From: Mortierella sp. BCC40632
Lineage: Eukaryota; Mortierellomycota; Mortierellomycetes; Mortierellales; Mortierellaceae
DNA: 64,000 nt
Assembly (NCBI GenBank): GCA_011634665.1
Contig: WAEK01000005.1
Location: 1,807,001 to 1,871,000, forward strand
Reading direction: 5' to 3'
This document shows, one piece after another, positions 21,265-32,629 of this stretch. Below the pieces are notes generated by a model. The model was not told the origin of the DNA. It was given only the letters and a program-made list of their open reading frames with translations, and made no database searches. A program made the position numbers and the translations under genes. Each line of letters opens with the position of its first letter. Position 1 is the stretch's first letter.

Positions 21265-22018
21265 TCCTTCTTTCTTTTTCGTCTATAGTGGCATTGGAGA
21301 CTTCTATGATCGCTTCGGTTGGAAGAGGCATCGAGCAGAATATATCGAAATAAGGCCAGATGAAACTGATATACCTCTAGTACCCCCTCCAACAGGGAAA
21401 GCTGGGCCAACATGGGAATCCATCACAGACAACAACCTCCGCATGGTTCTGGAGTTGGATGCATTACATCTGAAAGACGATCTAACATCTCGAATCAAGG
21501 ACAGTCAAGAAGAGACAACTCTCTTTGCCATCATACCTGATTATCGTGAATACTTTATGTATCGATACCATGAAAATTATCTTGTCCGTGCTATCAAGCC
21601 AGACCTAGCTGATCAACTAGATCGTTCCGGCGTGTTTCTTTTGACTTCAGACTCGACTCTTGGATCGTCTCCCAGTAGTCCGCTACGTTACATTATTTGG
21701 TACCATGATTTCCAAAGCAAATCACTCACTATTATGCGCTTTCGTCATGGCCTTGACAAAAGTGATCTAAAAGCCAAACAAGAGGCCCTGACATTGATTC
21801 AACAGGCAGTGGAGGAAGCCAAGCGTTGGCAACTGACGGGTATTGTCATTTGGAACCCACATCCGACCTTGTGTGAATGGATTGAAGTGCAGCCTCTGAA
21901 GTTTCGAAGCGGTTGGCCGTGTCTGGGGGTCTGTCAAGGACCCAACTATGTAGAACAAGACCGTATCCCTACCACTAATGTCGAGTGGGTGCTGAACGAA
22001 TACTCTTCTTGGTTTTAA
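20595..22018 (+). CDS. LYC1: LYC1-like GNAT-family N-acetyltransferase
   Basis: Two exons, 20595-21064 and 21289-22018, join in phase (ac + t) to give 399 residues. The N-terminal half has the GNAT acetyl-CoA motif (residues about 121-137, VYLPVQYRRYGYG) followed by a helix. The second exon opens with GIGDFYDRFGW, the FY..FGW element typical of the yeast lysine acetyltransferase Lyc1, and continues into the LYC1-type C-terminal domain. In yeasts that use lysine, Lyc1 makes N6-acetyl-lysine, the first step of acetyl-dependent lysine catabolism. Substrate identity here is inferred from family only. The intron is filled by a (CTTT)n array. The gene is convergent with the racemase gene, 203 bases between stops. 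An upstream in-frame region exists but lacks conserved character, so the ATG beginning MTDSYG is preferred. Confidence 0.75.
21171..21274 (+). repeat. (CTTT)n microsatellite inside an intron
   Basis: About 26 tandem CTTT units occupy nearly half of the 224-base intron of the LYC1-like gene, ending 14 bases before the acceptor AG at 21287-21288. It may act as an extended polypyrimidine tract. Confidence 0.95.
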
Positions 22019-22051
22019 AGGCATTGCTTGGCAGCCCCGAGACGGGGATTG

Positions 22052-22057
22052 AATAAA
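22052..22057 (+). terminator. AATAAA polyadenylation signal of the LYC1-like gene
   Basis: Canonical AATAAA 34 bases after the stop codon, followed by GT-rich sequence, in the short convergent gap before the racemase gene. Confidence 0.6.
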
Positions 22058-22221
22058 CACAGATTTGGATTTATATTTGTGTGTGCGTGTGTTTTTTGCG
22101 CCTGCGTCCTATATCAACAAATATTGACAGAGTTGGTTTGGCACTTCTTCTTTGTAGACTTTTGAGTATATTGTAGTGGATTTTTTTTTTTTTTTTTTTT
22201 TTCATTTGTATTTTTATTTTC

Positions 22222-23447
22222 TCACAAAGACGACTTTTCTAGACCCATTCCTGAAACTGCCTTCTTTGCAACCAGAGCCTGGATCTCCTTCTCATCAAAA
22301 CCAGCCTCCCGCAGGATCGCTCCCGAATGACCTCCCACCTCCAAAAATGGTTCGACCTCCTCTCCTGTTGCTGGTGCGATTCCAGGTGTCCTCGACAACT
22401 TGGGTGCAGGACCAGGTGTAGGCATCTCATAGTAATCTAGGACAGGGGTCACACAGGCATCCGTCTGATCAAAGATCTGAACCCATTCCTGTTGTGTCTT
22501 GGACAAAAACTTTTCTTGAAAGAGTTGCTTCATCCTAGGCCATTCATCAGCCTTCATTTGGTCCGGTAATTGATCACGTTCGGGATCAAGGTCCAAACCC
22601 TTGAGCAACAACGCGTAGAATTCCACCTCAATAGCTCCGACAGCCATATACTTTCCATCCTTGGTCTCGTATGTGTCGTAAAAATGAGCTCCACCATCCA
22701 GTTGGTTCATACCACGAGGGGACTGGAAGAGAGCTCCTGCCTTGTTCATATTGTAGACGAAGGATCCCAAGTAGTTGACACCATCGATCATAGCGGCATC
22801 CACGACCTGACCCTTGCCAGATCGGTGTCGTTCCTGGAGAGCTATCAAAACACCGAGAGCGCACATTAATCCACCACCTGCAAAGTCGGCCAACAAGTTG
22901 ATCGGGAACCCAGGTCGCTCATCTGCTCGTCCAAGAGTCTATTCCAGGAAGGGATCATTTTGTTAGCAAAATATATTCTATTCTCTTTTGCATTAGCATG
23001 AAGAAAGAAAAGAAAAAGAAAAAAAAAGAACCTTCGTACATTCAATACGCCCGAAATGGCCAAGTAGTTGATATCATGTCCAGCCATCTTGGCATAGTGT
23101 CCCGTCTGTCCAAACCCAGTCATACGCGCATAAATGAGTCTTGGATTCCGAGCCAACAGCACATCAGGACCCAAGCCCAATCGTTCCATAACACCGGGTC
23201 GGAAAGGTTCAATCAAGACATCTGCCTTCTCACACAATCGAAGGACAGTTTCGATACCAGCTGGAAGCTTGAGGTTGATGCCAATGGATCGCTTGTTCTG
23301 AGCAAGGACATCAACGTTCATGGCACTGTTGGCTCGATCGATACGGACGACATCAGCACCAAAGTCACTCAAGACCTTGCCTGCAAATGGAGCCGGTGCC
23401 AGACCAGCGATCTCGATTACACGAAGACCTGACAAAGGACCTGACAT
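22222..23447 (-). CDS. AMACR: Alpha-methylacyl-CoA racemase (CoA-transferase family III)
   Basis: Two exons, 23447-23040 and 22938-22222, join in phase 0 to give 374 residues, the usual family length. The enzyme interconverts (2R)- and (2S)-methyl-branched acyl-CoAs so that beta-oxidation can proceed. Catalytic residues line up with the Mycobacterium enzyme (His126, Asp156, Glu241): His124 in GHDINY, Asp154 in ADFAGG and Glu240 in GAIEVEFY. The N-terminus carries the family pattern [19 protein letters not shown]. The C-terminus is KSSL, not a canonical PTS1 but close to the KANL-type end of animal AMACR, so peroxisomal location is plausible. It is transcribed away from the downstream Ybp/glomulin-like gene on the same strand, with 453 bases between. 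Confidence 0.9.
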
Positions 23448-23900
23448 AGTTGATTTTCTTTATAAAGAGACTTGATAGCCGAAAAGTGACAGGCACACGA
23501 CTTGTATGGAGAAGGTTTGTCTGAACAGGAGAAGAAAGGAAAAAAGAAAAGGCGAAAAGAGTGGAGAATGCAACAAAAGAAGGAAAAAAAAAAAAAAAAA
23601 GAAATGGAGAATGTCAAGCGAGAATGGATGAATGAAATGAAGTGAAATGGTTAAAGATGGAGCAATGGGAAAAGAGCGAACCGGCCCGGAGGGGAAGAAA
23701 TAATCCCCCTGCAGCTTCTCTCTCTCTCTCCTACCCAAACAAGGTTCAACACACACAAAAGGTCTCGTATCGTATCGAGATCGACCCCGCAAAGAAAAGT
23801 TCGGCTCGAGACATTCTTTTCCCCCCTTCCCTTCCCCACAACATAGAGAACAAATCCTCCTCTTTTATTTTATTTTTTTTACTCTCCTGTGCCCACACAT
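23448..23900. other. Short intergenic region, no gene seen
   Basis: Promoter/leader of the racemase gene and 3' end of the upstream minus-strand gene. It contains an A18 run at 23583-23600, which is a T-tract on the transcribed gene's coding strand, and a CT tract at about 23716-23731. No other signal was seen. Confidence 0.6.
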
Positions 23901-26553
23901 CTATTTGACTGGCTTCCAGTCGTCATCGTCGTCCTCGTCATCATCGTCTGAACCTGAACTCGATCCAGAGTTCTCGTCTGGAGTCTTGGCCAGCTCAAGG
24001 ATCCGCGTCAACAGTTCTTCCATCATCTCGTTCTTCATCATGCTTCTATTCAAGTCCAACACAGTGTCCTTGGGACCTTGACCACCTTCTTTTTCATCCT
24101 CATCTTCCAAATCTTCCATGTCTATATCAAAATTTACAACTCCACTCTTGGTATCCACCTGGTGTGTGGGTGGTTCGATATCCATGTTCCCCGTGGTTGA
24201 CTCTTGGGCCTCTGCTCTTGCTAGCCGTGTAGTATAGTCCTGCTTTAGCTCTGTGATGCGTTGCATCAATGGATCCAGAAACTCTTTACGCGTCTCCACA
24301 AGATTAGACGTTGACCAGACCTCAGTCTTGAGCGAGGTACCAGACAGATATATATAAACATATGTTTTTTTTAAAAAAAAGTGTCAGTATAGCCGCACTT
24401 CTTAAGAAAAGATATAAAGAAAGAAAGAAAGAAAGGTAGAATCCATTTCACTTACCAGATTATCCGTGCGGGAATCACGCAAAAGTAAAAACAAATAAAA
24501 ATTGAGCGCATGCATATATGTATCATACTTGTCCAACCATGCTCCTTCGCTCTTCAAAGGATTATGTTGAAAAGCTTGACTCTCCAATCTTAGAATCGGC
24601 TTTTGAAACGTCTTGAGCAACAGTGGACTCGTAAACGGACTCTGCTCCACCTTGGGAATCGATTGGGCCTCCGACCCTGCCATGGCGCCAACGCGTTGAA
24701 ATGAAGCTGTGACCTTGGCACGACTTTGGTCCAACTTCTGGAATGATCGCTCAACAGTCCCCTTGACAAGATTGATGGCGGCAGCTCGCATCGATTCATA
24801 TGGACAATTGGGTGAGACGAGTTGTTCCAATAGCGAGAGCTTCACATCATCTTTACATCCTTGGATCAGTCTGTCAAGTCCCTGAAAGGCGTAGAATCGA
24901 TGGTTGGCCGAGGGACTGGTCGAAGCAAAGTTGACAATCACTTGAAAGACCTGAAAAAGCCCCATCCTATCACTTGAGCTGTCGAGAGAACAGTAATCGA
25001 GGGCCGACATCTCAAACCCATTGATTGGGATACGGTCAATCGTGTAGAGTAGGACCTGAAGGGCTTTGTCAGCCAAACCCAACTGCGACTCGTCTGCTGT
25101 CAGGAATCCACTCGCCAAACCTCCTGCCGTCATAAAAGACCACTCTGGAGACAATGCAAGTGGGTAGGTAAAGCGACTTCCAAGGTGTTGGGGGTCGATC
25201 ATAGCATGAAGCATTCCCGAGATTAGAGTCGTTATTCCTGTTTCCGAGAGCGGATAGTTGTCCTCGATCAAAGCCTCTTCATCAAATGTATCGTCATTCT
25301 CGTCCACACCTGTAGAGAATACTGGGATAGAGAGAATTGGTATTAGTACAACTATCAATCTCTTTCAAATAAACATCCAGCTCACCCTTACAATCTTACC
25401 AGGCTTTGGCTTCCATGTCAACAGATCCTCGATCGAGAGGTGACATTGTAGGCACAGGTCCTAGAGGTGAGAGCAGAGTGAGAAACAAGGGGAATTTTCT
25501 GAATCCTTGTCCACTATAGAAAGTATTACTATTTTTTTTTCGCGATAAAGAAGTCCCTCCCTCCCTTCTCTCAAGAGAACCACTTGCCATCATTGTCTTC
25601 ATGTGTTGGCGAGTCGTCTCTGCTTTTGACGTAGATGACGAGGATTGGGTCTGAGACGGATTCCGTCTAAAAGACTGGAGTTTGCGGTATTTTGGATTCG
25701 AGATTTCAAAGTACGTAGACGATGCCTCCATATTCTCGGGGGCAACCCAATGCTCCAGCAATAGTAGAATGAGATATACGAGAAAGTAGTGCTGGTTGTT
25801 GAGCTCATTCTCTAGTGAAGGATCAAGGTTGATCTCGAATCTCTGCATATCAAACGGAGAAAGAAAGAAGACAACAGGCGTGAATTTCCATATCCAAGTA
25901 AGGTCAGTTTCAACTTTTTGATTACTTTAGTAGCGTAGCATTTTGTTTTTTTTTTAACATGCGGATCAAAATCAGCCAAAATGCATGCCCATCTTTCGAG
26001 TAAAGAACTCCTACTCTCATATTTCCTTTCCTTTCTTTCCTACCTCATGTCCATCCCATCGATCAACAACAATCGAGAATAGTCTCCGCACAGCTTCCAC
26101 GATCCGATCTTCGAATCGGTCGAAAATACCTCTGTCCTGTTCTATACTCTTGGCGGTTTCTGTGGTAGGATCAGCTGCGATAAACTCGCGGACGCGATGG
26201 ATCGCCTTGACAGGTCGTACGATTGTGAGCACAGCATCTCTGAGGAACCTCGAGAATCGTTTGACTGTAATGACCCTTAGAGCTTTTTAAAAGAGAAAAG
26301 GTAAAAGAATGTCACCGAGAACCAACCCTTTGATTTTTAGTTGACCTGAAGGGGGGGGTTTTTTTTCTCCTGGCAAACGGCAAAAGAAGTGGCCAAGTCC
26401 CTTACCTTCCAGAAGTATGGTGACATGTTGGTCAAACTGAGCAATAGCATCCAAAGCTGCAGTGTGATTCTGAAAGGTGTCGACCCATTCAATCGTAGAG
26501 AGAATCTCTTGGCTTGCAAGAAAGGTCTCTCTGGGCGTGTTCTGTTCATCCAT
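23901..26553 (-). CDS. Ybp1/ALF4/glomulin-like helical-repeat protein
   Basis: Six exons on the minus strand were rebuilt: 26553-26406, 26282-26044, 25842-25588, 25460-25400, 25321-24456 and 24326-23901, about 664 residues. Phases agree throughout if intron 3 uses a GC donor (GCAAGT at 25587) with a normal AG. Exon 5 could instead start at 25309. The protein is mostly helical, with hydrophobic stretches such as HYFLVYLILLLLEHW. It has a conserved-looking HLSIEDLLTWKPKP segment and a very acidic tail before WKPVK. Size and pattern suit the YAP-binding/ALF4/glomulin family: yeast Ybp1/2 act with Yap1 or kinetochores, and glomulin binds Rbx1 of cullin ligases. The family call is from memory of overall pattern and is moderate; the gene itself is well supported. 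It is divergent from HFI1. Confidence 0.6.
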
Positions 26554-26793
26554 GGTGGTGGCCAATGGTTCAGAATGGAGGAAAAAAAAAAAAAAAAAAA
26601 AGAAAGAAAGAGAATGCTTAGGAACCGCGCCGCGCTTGAACGCCGTGGGAGTGACTGCTTATTGCATTTGATACCACACAGGGACAGTTTAGAGATGATG
26701 TGAATTCTTTGCCCCCCAAGTTCCTTGCATCGCCGAAACACCAACTATACCATCCGAGAGAGAGAGAGAGAGCCAAGGAAACCAAGAAGCAGC
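26554..26793. promoter_or_regulatory. 240-base divergent promoter between the Ybp/glomulin-like gene and HFI1
   Basis: The two start codons (26553 on minus, 26794 on plus) are only 240 bases apart. The interval contains an A20 run (26581-26600) and a short GA tract (26757-26772). Shared or coordinated transcription is possible but inferred. Confidence 0.5.
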
Positions 26794-28365
26794 ATGCCAC
26801 CATTAGCGCCGCCATCAGTGGACAAGGATGGACGACAGGATGTCCTTCTTCTCAAACAGCAATTGGCCGAGGCCCTTGGAGAGAATGGACCATCGTATTG
26901 GCAGGCACTGATGGATTTCGTCTGTGGAAAACTCAACCGACAGGAGTTTGACTTTTACGCTAACCTGTACCTTTCTCAAAAGCATGGTAAGAGAGAAAGA
27001 AGCCGACTTGCACATGGGCGTACTAGTTGTTTTCAGTCTCTCTTTATTATTTTTTTTCAGCAAAGGGACAGCCAAGAATATGTGGATAATCCACAATGCT
27101 ATTTTCCTCGACATTGCACTATATTTTTTTTTTCTCCATCAAGAGACTCATTTCGCCATCTCTCTTTTTTTCATTTTCATTCATTTAGCACACCTCCATA
27201 ACCAGTTCATCCTCGCCAATCTTCACAACGCACAACGGGAAGCCCCTCCACCATCCACAAAAGCGGTTGGGTGGGCAAAAGGACGGAAAGGAAAGGATGG
27301 GAAACCGCTCAAGGAAAAGGACCCGAAACGACGAAAGATCAAGACTCAGATCATGAGTCTTGGTAAAGCTGAACGCGAGAGGATCAAGGCGCTCAAGGTA
27401 AAAAGAAGAAGAGGAAAAAAAAAAATGAAAAATGAAAAGCTCTTGTGTGCGTATTCGTATATTTTCCCTTGATTAGGAGCCAGGACTCTGTGCATTGACT
27501 AACATGTAAGACTATTTTTTTTTTAGGATAAACAAAAGAGCAGCACTGGGGAAAAGCTAAGGGAGCATCGTATATCGAAACCACTGGCACCCGCTCTAAC
27601 TCAGCCAGCAATGATCACAGAATACAACAAAGGAGCTCATGCACCACTATGTTTTGATTCAAAGGAACTACCAGATATGGAATCAATGAAGGACCGGATG
27701 ACGGCTATTGCGATGGAGAATGGACTTATGGGAGGGGTGCAGGACACCGCCGTCGAGCTCATGCTACATGCTTTGGAGGTAAAGAGGAAGAAGAAAAAAG
27801 GACACCCTTTTTTTTTTTTCAGTGGATTGCAAACATGATAGGCTTGGTCTTTTAGAAAATGTTGTCTGATCCCATTATTCCTTCATCTCCACATCGGCCC
27901 CACTTTTGTTGTTGTTGTTGTTTTCAATACGAGTAGAGTCATCTCAAGAACATTGTCAGCAACTGCATCGTCAAGCTGCGGACAAATCGTGCGCTCGGTA
28001 TAAGTATACCTAGACGGGATGCGGTTCAAATTCCCAACCGAGGGGATGACCTTGCAACTGCCTCAGGATCTATAGGAATTGGTGCAGTAGGAGGTGGAAA
28101 TCTAGGAGGCGCTTTCAGGACAACCAACTCAGGGATGGCAGGGCCATCCACCTCAATATCTGGGCCTTCTCATGCTAAAAAATCGAATACAATCACGACC
28201 AAGGACCTTGCCTTTGCGATCAATGTCTCTCCAAGTATGCTTGTGGAAACGCCTATTAACGTGGAGAGGTTGTTGTCGTTATTGATGGAGGATAGTGACG
28301 ACGATGAGGATATTGCTATGGATGATGATGACGAAATGCTCTCTGACTCTGCGATCGACCTGTAG
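26794..28365 (+). CDS. HFI1: SAGA coactivator subunit HFI1/ADA1 (SAGA-Tad1 domain)
   Basis: Four exons, 26794-26986, 27189-27397, 27527-27778 and 27937-28365, join in phase to give 360 residues. The N-terminal half carries the SAGA-Tad1 pattern: LKQQLAEALG, then YWQALMDFVCGKLNRQEFD, then HLHNQFILANL, closely resembling human TADA1 and yeast Hfi1. A basic stretch (KGKDGKPLKEKDPKRRK) follows. Residues after about 220 contain the histone-fold-like part (DTAVELMLHALE, SHLKNIVSNCIVKLR) that in yeast pairs with Taf12 in the SAGA core. The C-terminus is acidic (DSDDDEDIAMDDDDE). It acts in the nucleus as a structural SAGA subunit. CENP-S starts 200 bases downstream on the same strand. Confidence 0.85.
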
Positions 28366-28492
28366 GGAGGCCTTCTCTTGCAAAAAAAAAGAAAAAGAAA
28401 AAGAAGAATAAAAAAAAACCCCCATTCCACAGCCATTTGGAGCCATTTGCGTGACGGCTTCTCTTTTAGCTCTTGTGTCAAGTCTCCTCTCT

Positions 28493-28523
<31 letters not shown>

Positions 28524-28564
28524 CCTGTCCCTGTTACATTCTGGATTAACAACCTCATCCGCAA

Positions 28565-28900
28565 ATGAGCGACACTGAGGAGAGTCCACGGGAGGTAGTG
28601 TACTACGAATGGATAGGACCATTTGTTGGTTCCGACATGGAACATCGGGAAATGACCTCCCCACACTCTCATTGACATCAATGATGCGGGGATTCTTTTA
28701 TTTTAATATATTTTTCAAGACCATGTCAACAATCCTCCCCCCTCCCCCTTTCCTTTCTTCCCCTTCTCTTTCTCCATTCTGACCGAAACGCTCCGTTTGC
28801 TCTTCTCTAATAGAGACTCAAGGCGGCCATTTGGTACACGGTTGGTGAAATCTGTGAGAGCCAGAGTAAGTTGCGTGCATGTGTATGTGTGTTTGTGTTT

Positions 28901-28934
<34 letters not shown>

Positions 28935-29155
28935 TGAGTGGGAGGGGTCACTCGGCGAAGTTGCCCGAAAGGATAAAAACGGTTTTCCAATTTAGAAAGA
29001 TAGTATCTATACCCGTGTTTTGTCGCGTTGGTCTTGGTCGTGGTCATTTTTGACTTGTCGATAAGATAGAGAGAGATGTAGAGGATAGGTGACGCGCGGA
29101 CCTACACAACAACGGACAAAAAAATCGTTTATGAAAACTCATCTTGAACCCTCTC

Positions 29156-29186
<31 letters not shown>

Positions 29187-30895
29187 CTTTTACTTTTACT
29201 TTGACTCTTCTTTTCTTTTCTTAAAACAGAGGCAGACCTCAATGTGGTGATTACTCCACAGTTTGTCGCTTCGCTAGCTGAACTAGTGTATACGCAGGCT
29301 GGTAAGGATCTAGGGAACAAGCTTGCCCGTTGTTGGGACACCTGTACCCCTTGTCTGTGGCCTCTCCTTCCTGGATATGGAATCCACAACCCGAATGGAC
29401 GATAAGACTGAACCTTCTTTTCGCCGCTTCTCGTCTTTATAGAAACACTGGGGAAGGATCTCGAGACATTTGCCAAGTGAGTTTTTTTTTTTTTTTTTTT
29501 TGACAGTGGACCCTTTTGATCTGTTTGGCTTTGTCCCTCCCTCTCATTCACAGGGACTCTAGCTTGGGGATCTATTGGTGGGGGTCTTTTCAACCGTCGC
29601 CCTGTGGTCTTGTCCTTGTAGGCATCTCGGTTCCTTACTCATTTACTCATTGCTATTACTATTTTGGTTCAATCTAGGCATGCCAAACGGTCCACAGTTG
29701 CAATGGACGATGTTAAGGTGCCCAACTGTCACTTTCTCGCGCTGCCTACTCCTCCCCCCATTGCTCTTACTACGAATGATGCAATGAGTTGAGTTTCACT
29801 AACTGGCGATTATTCCCACATCCCACTTTTTTCTCTCTCTCTGGGCCATGATACTCCACTACGTGTTTCCTAGTTAGCAGCACGCAGGAACGCAAGCTTG
29901 GTAAGACCTCCTCTTCTCCACCTCTTCTCCTTCCCTCCCCCCGCCCGAGACAAGCAAGCGAAAGCAAACAATTGGGTTGTTTTGTGGACTATGCAAGCGA
30001 CGCTTAATTTCTCCACCTTTTGGGGCGAGAGGAGAGGAGCCATCTTCTCGGCGCACACTGTCTAAAAAGGGCGCGAGGATCAGTCTTTTTTTTATTTCGC
30101 AGACATTCTCGACACGTGTATCTTCTCCCACTCGCCTAACGAGCGCAGTTCGCAGATCCCGCACCAGGGGAGATCCTACGGGCGATACACTCTAATTACC
30201 CAGGTCGGGAGTTTCAATGTCTTCCTGTTCCTCCCTACTATAACCTCGGTCTGAAACCAGTAACAGCCCTATTTTTTTTTTTCAACCTGGCGATCTTGTT
30301 GGCGCCTTTCCTATTTTCGTGTCCCACTCTTCTTTACACCCTCTCCTCCCCGCCATATCCACGCGTCTCTCTGGAGCTATTACCATACTTGTCTACCTCT
30401 CTCTCTCTCTCAAAAAAAAAAAAAAAAAAAAATACATCGTGAAGGGTTGCGGAGGGCTCCTCTAGCTCCAGCTCACTACATCTTTCCGCCTCGGCGGAAA
30501 GGAGAGGGGTACTCCTTTTGATCCTTTCTTTTTTCTTTTTCTTTTTCTCTCTCTCTTTTTTTCCGGCATGAAGGACATATTGCATCGACTCCAGTGAGTC
30601 CCATGAACTAAACGGACTCAATCGCATTTCGTCATTTCGTGGGCGTTTTGCCTCTCTCTCTCTTTCTCACTCTCTTTCTCTCTTTCTTTCTTTCTTTCGG
30701 AAATCACGAATAAGGGATCACATCCACTTTACCGGATATACGAATGACCATTGAGCTGTTCACTTATCCACTTTTTTTTTTACTTTCTTTCTGAATAATT
30801 TTACTGCCTTGCTTAAGCATGAACTCATAGGACAAGAGGCAGAAGACATCACTCGGCATTCCAAAGATGTACGCAAGGCGAATAAGCAAAAGTAG
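28565..30895 (+). CDS. MHF1: CENP-S / MHF1 histone-fold protein, seven tiny exons
   Basis: Exons 28565-28594, 28814-28865, 29230-29301, 29443-29476, 29678-29717, 29874-29900 and 30818-30895 join in phase to 110 residues. The spliced product begins MSDTEESPRERLKAAIWYTV and continues with ITPQFVASLAELVYTQ, KDLETFAKHAKRSTVAMDDV and LAARRN. This is the CENP-S pattern (compare human RLKAAVHYTV, KDLEMFARHAKR, DVKLLARR). It ends in a basic tail (RKANKQK, stop). CENP-S pairs with CENP-X as a histone-fold tetramer, at kinetochores and with FANCM/Mph1-type helicases at stalled forks. Every exon is 27-78 bases, so long open frames miss it. The last intron (917 bases) is the least certain junction; exon 5 has a weak GTGCCC donor. 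HFI1 lies directly upstream. Confidence 0.85.
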
Positions 30896-32167
30896 CTCCA
30901 GAAAAAAAGACCAAATCGCTTCGCCCCTCCTCCCCTTCTCCCTCCGTTCCGTGTGTCAAAAGGGGTACATTGGCGTTCCGTAGCAACTGGATCTCTCCTT
31001 TTTATTTTCTTTTTTTCTTCTTCTCATACTACGCGTTCTACCAGAATGTTTCGTCAAGGCGCAGACCTTTTTGCGTATGTGTGCGTGTGTGTGTGTGTAC
31101 GGAAAGGAAGAAGGGGTAAGAGTAGGAATTGACCCAGGATACTTTTGCAAAGTAAAAAAAAAAAAATTGGACTGTCTCATGGTAAAAGGTATCAAGATCG
31201 TACTTCGACTATGAGTACTGTCGTAGACTGTCTCCTGCTGACCAGTGATGATTAGACTACGCACACACACGCACACACACATCCTTGTTATTATTATTAT
31301 TATTGTTATTTTTTTCTTTCCCTCTTGCGACTTAGTTTTTTTTTTTTCATTTTTTTTTTCAGCTACTTTTTTTCTTCCTTTTACCCCGCTTTATAGCTTT
31401 TTTGGGACCCACAAGAAGTAAAGTGGAGATGTATGGAAGAGTTCGGATGCAATCGCTCAGTTCGTGTAACCATGTACGGAACCTTAAATGACAAAATGAC
31501 ATTTGATTGGACAGAGCCACCTCCGAACTCTAGATTGAGGTCAAGAAAAAAATATGGAGTCGAAAGAGTCGTAAGAGTGGGAAAAAAAAAAGGGGGGGTA
31601 GAAAGAGAGAGAAAGAGAGGGAGAGAGGAAGAGGAAGGGTGTCTGTGTGGGAGGTCCGAGAACTTTGAAGAGGAGGAAACGGAAACTTTTTTTTTTTTGA
31701 CGGACCCATCATTCAGTCGAAATACCGCCGTTTTGTGGACAGGGTTTATGATTGTGTGTATGTCATAGGGTTGATTCCAATGGACCATTTCCATTCGTGT
31801 TATTGAATGTCCGAGCGAGAGTGAAAAGAATATGCGTATGAATAGAATATTGATTGAGCCGTGGGCATTTTAAACAAGCAGGAAACAAAAAAGAAAGAGA
31901 GAGGGAGAGAGAGGGAGACTCTAGTGGGTACAAAGCCCTGCCGTGTACATACTGAATGTCAAAGAAAAAAAAAGAAAAAAAAAAAAGGCGGGGCAGGCAA
32001 AGTTTGGCTTGCGTACCTCTTGATAGCCCTCCGAAAAAACAACAAGCAAGTAAGCATTGGGAAAGCGATACACAGAAAGAGGGGAGCCATCTCTTACATT
32101 CTAGACGCCAATGACCTTTCCGACATCTGTATCTGATCGAAATAAGAAGAAGAAGAAAAAAAAAATA

Positions 32168-32502
32168 ATGACCGAGAGACTCTGCAAGGGATATGAGACT
32201 CTGAGTCTGCAGGGCACACAAGTAACAGTTGGACGTTCATATGTCTACTGGAACATCAAGGATGACGGTCCAGCCATTTAAGAACGGAGAATGAGATGCA
32301 CCGTATCAGCGGAGAAAAAAAAAAAAAAAGAGAGAGAGAGCGACACATAGCGAGAGAAAGAGAGACCCGCTAGCCATGGACCAAGCTCGGAGAAAGCAAT
32401 CCCCGGAGCTCCTGGCTGAGTGTTAAGGATGACCTCTTTCCTCTCTACTCAGATCACGGTGACCCGACCAAGCAGCTGGACTATCTCATGCAAATATAAT
32501 CA
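32168..32502 (+). CDS. Candidate small two-exon gene, unrecognised
   Basis: Two neighbouring non-repetitive open stretches look protein-like. One starts at ATG 32168 (MTERLCKGYETLSLQGTQ) and stops at 32279-32281. The other runs from about 32376 (PWTKLGESNPRSSWLSVKDD, then HGDPTKQLDYLMQI) to a TAA ending near 32502. A donor-like GTAACA after codon 18 and the AG at about 32374-32375 would join them in phase as a protein of about 59 residues. No family was recognised. Chance open frames of this length are not rare, so this is tentative. Confidence 0.2.
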
Positions 32503-32590
32503 TAGCGAGAAGAGAGAGAGAGAAAGAGAAAAAAAGTGGATTCTCCTCTAGCCTCAGCTAGCTAGGCTATACATCATTTTTATTCGGGTC

Positions 32591-32626
<36 letters not shown>
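32591..32626. repeat. (GA)18 microsatellite
   Basis: Uninterrupted GA dinucleotides; one of many GA/CT arrays in the gene-poor parts of the window. Confidence 0.95.
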
Positions 32627-32629
<3 letters not shown>

